Shown here: positions 9,126 to 18,783 of the stretch, piece after piece | How positions within the stretch are numbered: the first letter of the stretch is position 1 | How the letters are laid out: every line of letters starts with the position of its first letter | Notes under the pieces: model-generated | What the model saw: only the letters and a program-made list of their open reading frames with translations | Database searches by the model: none | Told to the model about the DNA's origin: nothing | Made by a program: the position numbers and the translations under genes | NCBI GenBank assembly: GCA_963819685.1 | Contig: CAWFXI010000003.1 | Coordinates: forward strand, 496,001-560,000 | Source: CAIUGU01 sp963819685 | GTDB taxonomy: Bacteria > Pseudomonadota > Gammaproteobacteria > Steroidobacterales > Steroidobacteraceae | Direction of reading: 5' to 3' | Length of the DNA stretch: 64,000 nucleotides

Positions 9126-10476
9126 CTAACGCAATCGGACATTCCTGGCCGAAAGTTGCGGCGGGAGGCACCTGAGGTATGAGGGAACCACCAAATTTGC
9201 CGCTATAGAATAGTCCCGCAGTCGGTAGTAAAGCATCGCCAGCATCAGCGCCGGCGTACGCAGTAACCGGCCGCCAGGAAAATTGCGATGCTTGAGCTTG
9301 GTGTAGACGTCGAAGTGCTCGGCCTGCCCCGCGATGGCTTCCGCGACGAACTGGCCCGCGATGCCGGTCAGCGCGATACCGTGACCTGAAAAGCCCTGCA
9401 GATAATAGATGTTCGGCGCCACGCGACCGAAGTCCGGGGCGCGACTCATGGTGATGTCGACATAGCCGCCCCACGCATAGTCGATCTTCACATCGGCAAG
9501 CTGGGGGAAAACCGCCAGCATGCGCTTGCGAGTTGCCGCAGCAGTATTGAAGGCATCGAGACCCGAGTAACTGACCCGACCGCCGAACAGCAGCCGGTGA
9601 TCAGCCGAGCGACGGAAGTAGTCCAGCACGAAGTTGATGTCTGTGACCGCGAAGTTCTCGCGCATCAGCTGCGTCATGCGCTCGGCGCCCAGCACCTCGG
9701 TCGCAATGATGTAGGTGCCGACCGGCATGATGCGCGCCCTTAAGGCAGGCTCGAGCCCGTCTATATAGGCGTTACAGCACAGCGCCACATGACTTGCACG
9801 GACGCTGCCGTTCGCTGTGACGACTCGCGCGGGGTCACCCCGCTGGACCGCGGTGACGGCTGATCCTTCATGAATCACGACGCCCGCTGCGCGGGCTGCG
9901 GCAGCGAGCCCGAGCGTGTAGTTGAGGGGGTGCAGATGACCGCTGCGCGTATCCAGCAGGGCGGCACAATAGCGGCGAGTTGCCAGCAGCGATTCGACTT
10001 CTTCGCGATCAAGCAGACGCACGCTGCGGTAGTCGTATTCGTCTTCCAGCTCCCGCTGCCAGTCCTTCAATTCGTCCCGTTGACGCGGTTTGATCGCTGC
10101 ATGCATCTGTCCCCAGTGCAGATCGCAATCGATGTGATGGTCGGCGACCCTGCGCTTGAGCAGATCCAGCGCCTCAATCGAGAAATCCCAGAGCTGGCGT
10201 GCCGCGGCTGCCCCGACCTCAGCCGTCAATTTCGATTGACTGCTGGCATAGCCGAAGATCGCCTGCCCGCCGCTGCGTCCGGATGCTCCCCAGCCGATTC
10301 GATGGGCCTCGAGCAGCACAACGCGATATCCGCGCTCGGCAAGATGCAGTGCGGTCGACAGCCCGGCAATGCCGCCGCCGACCACACAGACATCAGCTTC
10401 AATATCGCCCGTCGAGCGGTGCCGAAAGCGGTGCGCTATGAGCGGTGGCCGAGTAGTAGGAGGGGATATGGTCCAC
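9126..10476 (-). pseudogene. puuB: FAD-dependent gamma-glutamylputrescine oxidase-like protein, frameshifted
   Basis: Most of the protein is in one frame: EADVCVVGGGIAGLSTALHL is the FAD-binding GxGxxG segment, followed by GWGASGRSGGQ and, near the C-terminus, the DAO-type FSGHGIALTGIAGQFVAEAI. The natural N-terminus lies in another frame, VDHIPSYYSATAHSAPLSAP then LDG, starting at a GTG at 10476; an extra base near 10407 (after GGG) separates it from DIEADVC. Repaired length is 449 residues, as expected. The start lies just 3 bases after the stop of the ligase gene 10480-11847, so the two form an operon. PuuB-type enzymes oxidise gamma-glutamylputrescine to an aldehyde with release of ammonia and H2O2. 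Confidence 0.82.
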
Positions 10477-10479
10477 GAC

Positions 10480-11847
10480 TCAGCACCTGAGGTACCACTG
10501 GTGGTCGAGCACTGAAACCTGTGCATCGAACGAGCGAAATTCGCCACCGCGAGTCGTCGCATACAAGCGCTGGAAATCCGCCCCGAGATATTCGCGGATG
10601 AAGGCGCTGCCGGCAAAGGCGCTCAACGTTTCTGGCCAGGTCTGCGGGAGTGCGCCGGTCACCTGGTGATACGCATTGCCATTGACGGGCGGCCCTGGAT
10701 CCAGCTGCTGCGTGATGCCCCGGTGCATGGCTGCCAGTACACAGGCCGCGAGTAGATAGGGATTTGCATCGGCGCCGGCAACGCGGTGCTCGATGCGCCG
10801 ATTGGCCGCGTCGCTGACTGGAACGCGCAACGCAACGCCGCGGTTATTGATGCCCCAGGAGGCCGTCAGCGGCACATAGGATTCAGGTCGAAACCGCCGA
10901 TAGGCGTTGATGGTCGGGGCAAACACCAGCATTGATTCCGCCATGTGGGCAGCCAATCCCCCGATGGCATGGTGCAGCGGTGCACTCCCGGCCGGATCTT
11001 CGCTGGCAAAGATATTGTGGCCGTCATCATCCAGGAGGCTGACGTGAATATGTGCGCCGCTGCCGGCCATATCCGCGTAGGGCTTCGGCATGAAGGTCGC
11101 TTCCATGCCGTGTCGCATCGCCACCGCATGGACAATGCGCTTCAGCCGGATCGCGTGATCGGCGGCCAGGCACGCATCGGCAACATGGTGCAGGTTCACT
11201 TCGAATTGACCCGGGCCGTATTCCGCAAGCGCTGTTCCCGTCGGAACCTTCTGCGTCTCGCAAGTGGCAGCAATGTCGGCCAGCAGCGAGGAGAAATTGT
11301 CGACGTCTGCCATCGAGTTGATCTGGATCCGGTGTTCCCGTCGTCCCGACGTGGGTGCAACCGGAGGCTGAGCAGCGCCCAGTGCGGTCCGTTCCCGGTC
11401 GACGAAATAGAACTCGAGCTCCAGCGCGATGACGGGGTTCAGCCCCAGAGCGCGGAACCGCTCGACGACGCCGGCGAGAACATGCCGCGGATCACCAAAG
11501 AAGGGCAGATGATCGCGCTCGTGCATCGACACCTGTAGCTGAGCTACGGGTTCACCGGACCACGGGACGGGCAGTAACGATCCTGGAATTGGCAGGCAGG
11601 GGCGATCTGCGTCCCCCTCTTCGAATCCAAGCCCGGTTGCCTGAATCGTGTCTCCGAGGACATCAAGCGCAAACATCGAACCTGGCAGCAGAAAGCTGCC
11701 GCGATATACCCCAGGAAGCTCTGCAATGGTGATGCGCTTGCCGCGCGGTATTCCGCAGCTATCTGCCAGCAACACGTCGACAAAGCGCGTATCGGGGTAC
11801 CGATCCAGGTGGCCCGCGATTTCGTCAAGGGGGTTCCGGGCCACCAT
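10480..11847 (-). CDS. Glutamine synthetase family ligase (gamma-glutamyl-polyamine synthetase type)
   Basis: This 455-residue protein has the glutamine synthetase fold: N-terminal beta-grasp with SCGIPRGKRITI, catalytic-domain glutamates in ALELEFYFVDRE and AEYGPGQFEVNLHHV, the ATP-side MEATFMPKPYADMAGSGAHI segment and the RIEHRVAGADANPYL block. It lacks features of GlnA feedback control, and its neighbours are polyamine genes, so it most likely ligates glutamate to putrescine, spermidine or another amine (PuuA/GlnA2/GlnA3 class). It is transcribed away from puuD and a second ligase at 12845-14194 across a shared intergenic region. Two such paralogues in one locus suggest different amine preferences. 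Confidence 0.88.
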   Translation of the reverse strand: MVARNPLDEIAGHLDRYPDTRFVDVLLADSCGIPRGKRITIAELPGVYRGSFLLPGSMFALDVLGDTIQATGLGFEEGDADRPCLPIPGSLLPVPWSGEPVAQLQVSMHERDHLPFFGDPRHVLAGVVERFRALGLNPVIALELEFYFVDRERTALGAAQPPVAPTSGRREHRIQINSMADVDNFSSLLADIAATCETQKVPTGTALAEYGPGQFEVNLHHVADACLAADHAIRLKRIVHAVAMRHGMEATFMPKPYADMAGSGAHIHVSLLDDDGHNIFASEDPAGSAPLHHAIGGLAAHMAESMLVFAPTINAYRRFRPESYVPLTASWGINNRGVALRVPVSDAANRRIEHRVAGADANPYLLAACVLAAMHRGITQQLDPGPPVNGNAYHQVTGALPQTWPETLSAFAGSAFIREYLGADFQRLYATTRGGEFRSFDAQVSVLDHQWYLRC

Positions 11848-12023
11848 AAAGAGACCTGCTGTTTAATATTTAGTAAGGGGTGGGCGCCGTGGCCAACCCC
11901 CAGAATCGCCAGCGATTTCCCGAAAACGTCCGCTTTCGCCCAAGCGCCTGTCGGCTTCTGCCGCCACATTATGCCTGTTTTTGGCCAAAAATCGTCGGCT
12001 ACGAGCGGACGAGAGGGGGGCTG
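11848..12023. promoter_or_regulatory. Divergent intergenic region controlling both arms of the polyamine locus
   Basis: This 176-base gap separates the ligase/oxidase pair (leftward) from puuD and its followers (rightward). It holds an AT-rich patch, TTTAATATTTAGTAA (11862-11876), that stands out from the GC-rich surroundings and could contain a promoter or operator, and a strong GAGGGGGG ribosome-binding site just before the puuD ATG. No regulator gene is adjacent, so the controlling protein is unknown. Confidence 0.45.
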
Positions 12024-12839
12024 ATGTGGTTAAATGAGCCCTCGATCAGACGCCGGAGATTCCTCCGGCTGTTAAAGATATTAAACGTGCGTAAGTCAAA
12101 GCCGCTCATCGGCATACCGGCAGACCGGCGTTTGCTTGGGATGCATTACTTTCACTGCGTCGGCGAGAAATACATCGCAGCGGTGGCCGATGGGGCGCGC
12201 GCCATTCCGGTGCTGATTCCGGCGCTTGGGGAGGGGCTGGATCTGGATGAGTTGCTCGGGCGCTTCGACGCCCTGATGCTGACCGGGAGCCCGTCGAACG
12301 TGGAGCCACACCACTACGGCGGACCGGCCAGTGATCCCGGAACCCTGCACGATCCGGAGCGCGACGCCACGACACTCCCGTTGATCCCGAAGGCAATTGC
12401 AGCGGGGATGCCGGTACTGGCGATCTGCCGTGGCTTTCAGGAGATGAACGTCGCGTTTGGCGGCACGCTCTGGCAGAAGCTGCACGAAGTGGCGGGCCTG
12501 CGCGACCACCGGGAAGACAAGCACGCGCCGCTCGATGAGCAATACGGTCCCGTACATCCGGTCACGCTGGCAGAAGGCGGGCTGCTGCGTGGCCTCGCGG
12601 GGCGCGACACGATCGAGGTGAACTCGCTGCATTCGCAAGGTGTACAGCGGCTGGGGCCGGACCTGGCGGTGGAAGCTACTGCACCTGACGGCGTGATCGA
12701 GGCCTTTCGAGTGCGTACCGCGCCAGGCTTTGCAGTCGGTGTGCAATGGCATCCGGAATGGAAGATGCAAACCAACGATTTTTCGCGTGCGTTGTTTGGC
12801 GCTTTTGGTGAAGCGGCACGGGCACGCACGGCGAGGTAA
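12024..12839 (+). CDS. puuD: Gamma-glutamyl-gamma-aminobutyrate hydrolase (class I glutamine amidotransferase-like)
   Basis: The ATG at 12024 is preceded by an unusually strong GAGGGGGG site and yields 271 residues; a GTG at 12087, just before KSKPLIGIP, is the alternative if the basic N-terminal extension is not translated. The class I amidotransferase triad is present: nucleophile Cys135 in LAICRGFQEMNVAFGG and His243/Glu245 in GVQWHPEW. PuuD cleaves gamma-glutamyl-GABA to glutamate and GABA, the last step of the glutamylated putrescine pathway. The following ligase starts 5 bases after its stop, indicating an operon. Confidence 0.93.
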   Translation: MWLNEPSIRRRRFLRLLKILNVRKSKPLIGIPADRRLLGMHYFHCVGEKYIAAVADGARAIPVLIPALGEGLDLDELLGRFDALMLTGSPSNVEPHHYGGPASDPGTLHDPERDATTLPLIPKAIAAGMPVLAICRGFQEMNVAFGGTLWQKLHEVAGLRDHREDKHAPLDEQYGPVHPVTLAEGGLLRGLAGRDTIEVNSLHSQGVQRLGPDLAVEATAPDGVIEAFRVRTAPGFAVGVQWHPEWKMQTNDFSRALFGAFGEAARARTAR

Positions 12840-12844
12840 CCTCC

Positions 12845-14194
12845 ATGAACACTACGAAAACAGGTGTGATCCAGCAATTCTTCAGGGACCACGGCATTTC
12901 CGAAGTGGAAGGCCTGATCCCCGACATGGCTGGCGTTGCGCGCGGCAAGGTCATGCCGGCCGAGAAATTTGCCGAAGACGAGGGCATGCGCCTGCCGGAA
13001 TCCATCTTCCTGCAGACGGTCACCGGCGAATATCCCGATGACGACCGTGCCATCAGCCCTTCCGAAATCGACATCGTGCTGAAGGCCGACCCCAATGCGG
13101 TGCGCGTCGTTCCGTGGGCGGCCGAACCGACGGCGCAGGTGATTCACGATTGCTTCTATTCGGATGGTCGTCCGGTCACGATGGCGCCCCGTTACGTGCT
13201 GCAGAAAGTTCTCGATCTGTATGCGCAACGCGGCTGGGAGCCCGTCGTGGCACCGGAACTCGAGTTCTTCCTGGTCGAGCCCAATGTCGATTCGGACTAT
13301 CCGCTGAAGCCGCCGGTGGGCCGCTCGGGGCGGCCGGAGATCGGCAGGCAATCGTATTCCATCGCTGCCGTCAACGAATTCGATCCGCTGTTCGATGACG
13401 TTTATGCATTCTGCGAAGCGCAGGACATCGAGATCGATACGCTCATCCACGAGGATGGCGCAGCCCAGATGGAAATCAACCTGCTGCACGGTAATGCGCT
13501 GTCTCTGGCTGACCAGGTGTTTCTGTTCAAGCGCACCGCGCGTGAAGCGGCCATGCGTCACAAGATGTACGCCACATTCATGGCGAAGCCGATGGCACGC
13601 GAGCCGGGCAGTGCCATGCACATTCACCAGAGCATCGTCGACAAGCTGACGCGCAAGAATATATTCAGCGATCCGGACGGCAAGCCATCAGCGCTTTTCT
13701 ATTCCCATGTTGCGGGTCTGCAGAAGTATCTGCCGGGCGCGATGGCGCTGTTTGCACCGAACGTGAACTCCTATCGCCGCATCACGCGGCATAGCTCGGC
13801 GCCCATCAATACGCAGTGGGGACATGACAATCGCACTGCCGGACTGCGCGTGCCGGTATCAAGCCCCGAGAACAGGCGTGTCGAAAACAGGGTCGGTGGC
13901 GCCGATGCCAATTCGTATCTGGCCATTGCCGCGTCGCTGGCCTGCGGGTATCTCGGCATGGTGGAAGGCCTGACGCCGAGCGAACCCATTGCCGGCAGCG
14001 CTTACGACATGCCTTTCTCGCTGCCGCGCAGCCTGGAAGAATCACTGCGACTGCTGCGGGACTGCCGTCCGCTGATCGATATCCTGGGCGAACGCTTTGT
14101 GCTCGCGTACACGGCCGTCAAGGAAAACGAGCACGAGACTTTCCTGCGCGTGATCAGTTCGTGGGAGCGGGAATATCTGCTGCTCAATGTGTGA
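12845..14194 (+). CDS. puuA: Glutamine synthetase family gamma-glutamylputrescine synthetase
   Basis: This 449-residue ligase shows the full set of glutamine-synthetase motifs: DMAGVARGKVMPAEKF, VAPELEFFLVEP, EDGAAQMEINLLHG, YATFMAKPMAREPGSAMHIH, NTQWGHDNRTAGLRVP and RRVENRVGGADANSYLA. PuuA uses ATP to join glutamate to putrescine, which protects the free amine end during oxidation. It sits between puuD and a putrescine transaminase and follows puuD by 5 bases. It is only distantly like the other ligase at 10480-11847, so the pair are old paralogues rather than a recent duplication. Confidence 0.92.
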   Translation: MNTTKTGVIQQFFRDHGISEVEGLIPDMAGVARGKVMPAEKFAEDEGMRLPESIFLQTVTGEYPDDDRAISPSEIDIVLKADPNAVRVVPWAAEPTAQVIHDCFYSDGRPVTMAPRYVLQKVLDLYAQRGWEPVVAPELEFFLVEPNVDSDYPLKPPVGRSGRPEIGRQSYSIAAVNEFDPLFDDVYAFCEAQDIEIDTLIHEDGAAQMEINLLHGNALSLADQVFLFKRTAREAAMRHKMYATFMAKPMAREPGSAMHIHQSIVDKLTRKNIFSDPDGKPSALFYSHVAGLQKYLPGAMALFAPNVNSYRRITRHSSAPINTQWGHDNRTAGLRVPVSSPENRRVENRVGGADANSYLAIAASLACGYLGMVEGLTPSEPIAGSAYDMPFSLPRSLEESLRLLRDCRPLIDILGERFVLAYTAVKENEHETFLRVISSWEREYLLLNV

Positions 14195-14218
14195 GCCGGA
14201 GGACCGGGATCCGGTTCA

Positions 14219-14265
14219 GGAGGAATATCATGACTGACTCGCGAAAATTCCGCCGCCATGTCTGA
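14219..14265 (+). promoter_or_regulatory. Strong ribosome-binding site with an 11-codon overlapping reading frame before the transaminase
   Basis: AGGAGG at 14219-14224 precedes an ATG at 14230 that opens MTDSRKFRRHV and stops at 14263-14265, overlapping the transaminase ATG at 14258. Removing one A from the AAAA run at 14244-14247 would instead give MTDSRNSAAMSDRTLAQ, fusing this start to the transaminase. It is therefore either a coupling leader peptide or, more likely, the true gene start hidden by a one-base error. Confidence 0.5.
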
Positions 14266-15640
14266 CCGCACGCTTGCGCAGTGGCAGCAACTCGATCATT
14301 CCCATCTGCATCCGTTTTCCGATAACGGTGCCCTGCAGAGGAAGGGCACGCGAGTCATTGCACGAGCGGATGGCGTCTATCTCTACGACATTGAAGGCCG
14401 ACAGCTGCTGGATGGCATGGCAGGTCTGTGGTGCGTGAATCTCGGCTATGGCCGCATCGAACTCGCGGACGCCGCGTATCACCAGATGCGCGAGCTGCCG
14501 TACTACAACAGCTTCTTTCAGTGTACCCATCCACCCGCCATTGAACTCGCGCAGGCGCTGGTCGAGGTCACGCCAAAGCAGTTCAATCATGTGTTCTTCA
14601 CAGGCTCGGGCTCCGAAGCCAACGACACAGTGCTCCGCGCCGTGCGCCACTACTGGAGTTCGCTCGGGCAGACACAGCGCTCGTTCATCATCGGCAGGCA
14701 CAATGGGTATCACGGCAGCACAGTCGCGGGAGCGAGTCTGGGCGGCATGGCACCGATGCACGCCCAAGGCGGATTGCCGATCCCCGGAATCGCACATATC
14801 CGTCAGCCGTACTGGTATGGCGAAGGCGGGGACATGTCGCCGGAGGAGTTCGGGTTGGTCGCGGCACAAGCACTCGAAGAGAAGATTCTCGAAATCGGTC
14901 CGGAGCGCGTGGCGGCGTTTATCGCCGAACCCATTCAGGGCGCAGGCGGCGTGGTCATTCCCCCCGCCACATACTGGCCTGCGATACAGAAGATCGTCGA
15001 TCGCTACGGGATCCTGCTGGTTGCCGATGAAGTCATCTGCGGATTCGGCCGCACCGGCGAATGGTTCGGCTCCGACTACTTTTCGATCAGGCCCGATCTG
15101 ATGCCGATTGCCAAGGCATTGTCATCCGGGTACCAGCCGATTGGCGGCGTCATGGTAGCCGACAGGGTGGCGGACGTGCTGCTGGGTCCTGGTGGCGAGT
15201 TCAATCATGGCTTTACGTATTCAGGCCACCCCGTAGCCTGTGCGGTTGCGAGTGCGGCATTGCGTATCTACCGTCAGGAAAACATTGTCGCCCGGGTCAA
15301 GAACGATGTCGGCCCATACCTGCAGAAGCGCTGGGCCGAACTTGCCGCCCATCCACTCGTTGGCGAGGCTCGGAGCGTCGGGCTGATCGGCGCACTGGAA
15401 CTCGTGCGTGACAAGGCGCGGCGGACATTCTTCGAGCCGCAGGGCGAGGTCGGAACCTGGTGTCGCGATCTCTGTATCGAGAACGGCCTGGTGATGCGCG
15501 CCACGCGCGACACGATGATCATTTCTCCGCCGCTGGTCATCACGCGAGCGCAGATTGACGAACTCATCGAGAAAGCCGGCCGCGCCCTCGACCAGACACT
15601 CACCAGGGTGCAGGCTGATGAGCGGTTCCGGATTCGGTAA
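14258..15640 (+). CDS. spuC: Putrescine/polyamine:pyruvate aminotransferase, class III, SpuC-like
   Basis: The in-frame product from 14258 has 460 residues, but the ATG lacks a ribosome-binding site; the site at 14219 suggests a start at 14230 after repair of a one-base error. Class III aminotransferase motifs are intact: FFTGSGSEANDTVLRAVRHY, AAFIAEPIQGAGG, LLVADEVICGFGRTG (Asp257 binds the PLP nitrogen) and MPIAKALSSGYQPIGG with the Schiff-base Lys286. SpuC-type enzymes transfer the amino group of putrescine or cadaverine to pyruvate. Together with puuA, puuD and the puuB-like gene this gives two parallel routes of diamine use, direct transamination and glutamylation. Confidence 0.92.
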   Translation: MSDRTLAQWQQLDHSHLHPFSDNGALQRKGTRVIARADGVYLYDIEGRQLLDGMAGLWCVNLGYGRIELADAAYHQMRELPYYNSFFQCTHPPAIELAQALVEVTPKQFNHVFFTGSGSEANDTVLRAVRHYWSSLGQTQRSFIIGRHNGYHGSTVAGASLGGMAPMHAQGGLPIPGIAHIRQPYWYGEGGDMSPEEFGLVAAQALEEKILEIGPERVAAFIAEPIQGAGGVVIPPATYWPAIQKIVDRYGILLVADEVICGFGRTGEWFGSDYFSIRPDLMPIAKALSSGYQPIGGVMVADRVADVLLGPGGEFNHGFTYSGHPVACAVASAALRIYRQENIVARVKNDVGPYLQKRWAELAAHPLVGEARSVGLIGALELVRDKARRTFFEPQGEVGTWCRDLCIENGLVMRATRDTMIISPPLVITRAQIDELIEKAGRALDQTLTRVQADERFRIR

Positions 15641-15656
15641 CCAGAGAGAGGGGCGG

Positions 15657-16385
15657 ATGATCGATCTGTATTACTGGCCGACGCCGAACGGCAAGAAGGT
15701 CACCATTCTGCTCGAGGAGTGCGCACTTCCTTATCGCGTCATTCCGGTGAACATCAGTCGCGGCGATCAGTTCGATCCCGCATTCCTCAAGATCGGTCCC
15801 AACAACCGCATGCCGGCCATCGTCGATGATGAACCGCTCGGTGGTGGCGCTCCACTTTCGGTGTTCGAGTCAGGCGCCATCCTGATGTATCTCGCCGAGA
15901 AGACCGGCCGGTTCTGGCCCCAGGAGCCCACGCAGAAGTATGAAGTCGTGCAATGGGTCATGTGGCAGATGGCCAACCAGGGGCCAAAGTTCGGCGAGCG
16001 GGGACACTTTACCCGAGCGGCGAAACTGCCCAAGCATGGCGATCTGACCTATCCCATCAAGCGCTTCGACGACGAGGTGAATCGCCTGTACGGCGTGATG
16101 AACAACCGTCTGCATGATCGCGCCTATCTTGCGGGTGACGACTATACGATCGCCGATATCATTTCCTATCCATGGGCCGCTCGTCCGGATCTGCGTGGCC
16201 AGGACATTGCCGAATTCCCGAATGTGGCTCGATGGATCGAAGCCATCGGCGCTCGGCCCGCTGTCAATCGCGGCATGGATGTCGGCAAGGAGTTGGCCGA
16301 GGACTCGAGCACGCTGTCGGTAGAAGAAATCGAACGTCGGTCCCTCGTGCTATCGAACCAGCGTGCAAGACCTTTGCCCCGCTAA
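15657..16385 (+). CDS. Glutathione S-transferase, Ure2p/YfcG-like
   Basis: The ATG at 15657 follows a GAGAGAGGGG site and gives 242 residues. The N-terminal thioredoxin-like domain has LYYWPTPNGKKVTILLEE and NRMPAIVDDEP with the cis-proline, and ESGAILMYLAEKTGRFWP binds the glutathione glutamyl end. The all-alpha C-terminal domain includes YTIADIISYPWA. In this Ure2p/YfcG-type group an Asn (here Asn11) often replaces the catalytic Ser/Tyr, and members act as disulfide oxidoreductases or peroxidases. It is 16 bases downstream of the transaminase and is probably cotranscribed, perhaps to detoxify aldehydes or peroxide made in polyamine oxidation; that role is inference. Confidence 0.88.
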   Translation: MIDLYYWPTPNGKKVTILLEECALPYRVIPVNISRGDQFDPAFLKIGPNNRMPAIVDDEPLGGGAPLSVFESGAILMYLAEKTGRFWPQEPTQKYEVVQWVMWQMANQGPKFGERGHFTRAAKLPKHGDLTYPIKRFDDEVNRLYGVMNNRLHDRAYLAGDDYTIADIISYPWAARPDLRGQDIAEFPNVARWIEAIGARPAVNRGMDVGKELAEDSSTLSVEEIERRSLVLSNQRARPLPR

Positions 16386-16421
16386 CGGGGCAAAGGATCG
16401 GCGCCAACGAGCGGGCGATGC

Positions 16422-18015
16422 TCAGTCCGCGACCGCAGCCATTGCACCGTGAGGCTCGTGGCTTTCCACTGGTTTCGGCGGCGCCAGCGTGGCGTACTTC
16501 GCGCACCCGTACAGCAGTAGCGCAACACCCAGGTAGGCGACCGCAACCGTCGGGGTCTGGCCGATGCCGATTGCTTCGCCATGCATGAAGCCGAAGAACG
16601 TCAGGACTGCTCCCGCGAGAGAGAAATACGCGGCTTTCGCAAACTGGCGGTCGATCATGCACGCTGTCGTCGCGCCAAGGATGACTCCACCCAGAATGGC
16701 GCCGCCTCCCAGCACAGAGAGACCGTGGTACGCCACACTTGATGCTTGAAGCTTGTCTATTCCAAGCGTGGCGGCGCTGGTGCCGGCTGCACCGAGTGCG
16801 CCGTCGACCTGGCCCTTGGCCCAGGACGCGATGTTCGGCAGCAGCGCCAGGATGATCGCCGGAGCGTGGGCCCTGGGCGTTTCCTGGAAGGCCTGGGCGC
16901 CAATCAGCATGCCGATATAGAGCAGGATCGGTGAAATGGCGACGAGCGGAATCAGCGCGGACATCAGCGCGATGACGCCGAACCAGGACAGCACGATCAC
17001 CATCACGCCTGTCGCGGCCGAGTAACCAAGCCGGCCTCCCATGGCCTTCCAGCCCGGATGGCCGATATACACGGCGTTGATGAACGGGTTGCCCATCAGG
17101 CAACCGATCAGGCTGATCACGCCGTCTGCCGTCACCACGCGAGTCGTCGGGAAACTGTCGCCCGCCGCTGAAGCGCTTTCAACGTTGTCGAGCGCTTCGA
17201 CCAGATCGTAGATGCCGAATGGAATGGCGGTCACCAGGATGATGCCCAGAAACTCGAAGCCCGAGAACACATGGCCGAATGCCGGAATCGGGATGGAGAA
17301 CCCGAAGCTCGACAGGGCCTGCGTGACGTTCGCGCCGCTCATGCCGCCGTAGTTGAGGCCGAACAGATTGGATCCCCACGCGATCAGTGTGCCCACGGCA
17401 ATGGCGACGAGGCCGGCCGGAATTCCGCGGAAATAACGCACACCGCCAAACCAGCTGGCGAGGATGATGGCGAAGCAGACGATGCCGATCACCGGCGTCA
17501 TGAACATGCTCAACGCGGGGGCCATCGAGATGAAGGCGAGTGACACGCCCGCGAGCGCACCCAAGCAGTGCGGCACGCGGCGTGATCTTGCGGATGAAGG
17601 GGCCGACGAAACCGCCGATCATCAGTACGAAGCTTTGCACGAAGACCCACGTCAGGCCTGCTTCCCAGCCCTTGATCGGGTCACCCGTCATCGTCGCAAT
17701 GGGCAACATGATGACGAAGGTGACCACGAACATGTGCGGCACGCTGATGCCGGAAGGCAGGGCGCAAACGTCGGTACGACCCGTCTGCCTGGCGAGCTTG
17801 TACGCGAGATATGCATAGTAGAACGTGCTCAGGCACAGCATCAGCCCGGTTGCGGGCAGGATGCGGCCGAACACCAGATCGTCCGGCATCTTGAGCACGA
17901 AGCGCAGCAGTCCGGTGAGGACCAGCAGGTTGACGAGGATATTGGTGCCGAAGCCGAAGAATGCGTTCCAGTCACCGGGGACCCACCAGGCAGGTTTGGC
18001 TGTAGTCGTGCTCAT
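16422..18015 (-). pseudogene. NCS2-type purine/pyrimidine permease, frameshifted
   Basis: The ATG at 18015 has a GGGAG site 8 bases upstream. The first part, with FGFGTNILVNLLVLTGLLRF and DVCALPSGISVPHMFVVTFV, breaks at a CCC run at 17560-17562 where one extra base ends the match after TPRAALLG. The shifted frame resumes ALAGVSLAFISMAPALSMFM and continues to 16422 with NPFINAVYIGHPGWKAMGGR and many membrane helices. Repaired length is 530 residues. The family imports nucleobases, xanthine, urate or related ureides by proton symport. It lies just downstream of a cysteine hydrolase on the same strand, so uptake of a ureide substrate is plausible but not proven. Confidence 0.83.
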
Positions 18016-18057
18016 GATCAATGCTCCCTTCTTGTATCGGTCTCAATCTGCTCAGGT

Positions 18058-18783
18058 TCAGGCCGTCAGTTTCTGCGGTAGGGGATCGATGGTCGGGGCC
18101 TTCAGGCCCGTCACTGCGTTCAATGCAAAGAGGATCCGGCTTGAATCGGAGACCCAGCCGAAGATGCCGCCCTGCGCCTTGATCATTGCGAGGCCTGCGG
18201 CGTGGAATTCCGGAAAATAGGAGCCACAACAATCGGCAGGCACGATGCAGCGATAGCCGCGATCATTTGCTTCTCGCACGGTCGTATGCACGCAAACTTC
18301 GGTGGTGACGCCGCAGACGATCAGCGTGTCGATCTCGCGGTTCTCAAGAATCGATTGCAGATCCGTTGCGTAGAAGGCGCCCTTGCCCGGCTTGTCGACG
18401 ACGGGTTCGCCGGGCAGCGGGTACAACTCCGGAATGATGTCGTGACCGGGCTCGCCCCTGATCAGGATGCGGCCCATCGGACCCGGATCGCCGATACGCA
18501 GTGACGGCGCGCCGCGTTCCACTTTGGCAGGTGGCGCATCCATCATGTCCGGGCGATGTCCTTCCCGCGTATGGATGACGAGCAGGCCGCGGGCCCTCAC
18601 GCCATCAAGCAGCGTCCTGCAGCCGAGCACTGCAGGGCGCAGCTGCGAAACATCGTTCCCTAGGGATTCACCGAAGCCGCCGCGTTCGAGAAAGTCGCGT
18701 TGCATGTCGATGACGATGACAGCGGTATGGGCAGGATCGATCGCTATCGATCCCGGTTCGGCGCCGACCAGTGCAAGTCCCAT
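18058..18783 (-). CDS. Isochorismatase-family cysteine hydrolase (ureide-type amidohydrolase)
   Basis: The 241-residue protein has the catalytic triad of the family: Asp30 in VIVIDMQRDFLERGG, Lys131 in VVDKPGKGAFYATDL and Cys164 in IVCGVTTEVCVHTTVREAND. The HTREGHRPDM motif and the GRILIRGEPGHDIIPEL block are those of biuret/ureidoacrylate-type amidohydrolases rather than true isochorismatases. It resembles the second cysteine hydrolase at 19595-20278 along its whole length, so the two are paralogues that may act on successive or related small amides. A permease follows 43 bases downstream on the same strand. Confidence 0.85.
   Translation of the reverse strand: MGLALVGAEPGSIAIDPAHTAVIVIDMQRDFLERGGFGESLGNDVSQLRPAVLGCRTLLDGVRARGLLVIHTREGHRPDMMDAPPAKVERGAPSLRIGDPGPMGRILIRGEPGHDIIPELYPLPGEPVVDKPGKGAFYATDLQSILENREIDTLIVCGVTTEVCVHTTVREANDRGYRCIVPADCCGSYFPEFHAAGLAMIKAQGGIFGWVSDSSRILFALNAVTGLKAPTIDPLPQKLTA

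Noticed and set aside
12437..13627. Long open frame on the minus strand opposite puuD and puuA
   Set aside because: It is antisense to two well-supported genes and its translation resembles no protein; long shadow frames are common in GC-rich DNA.
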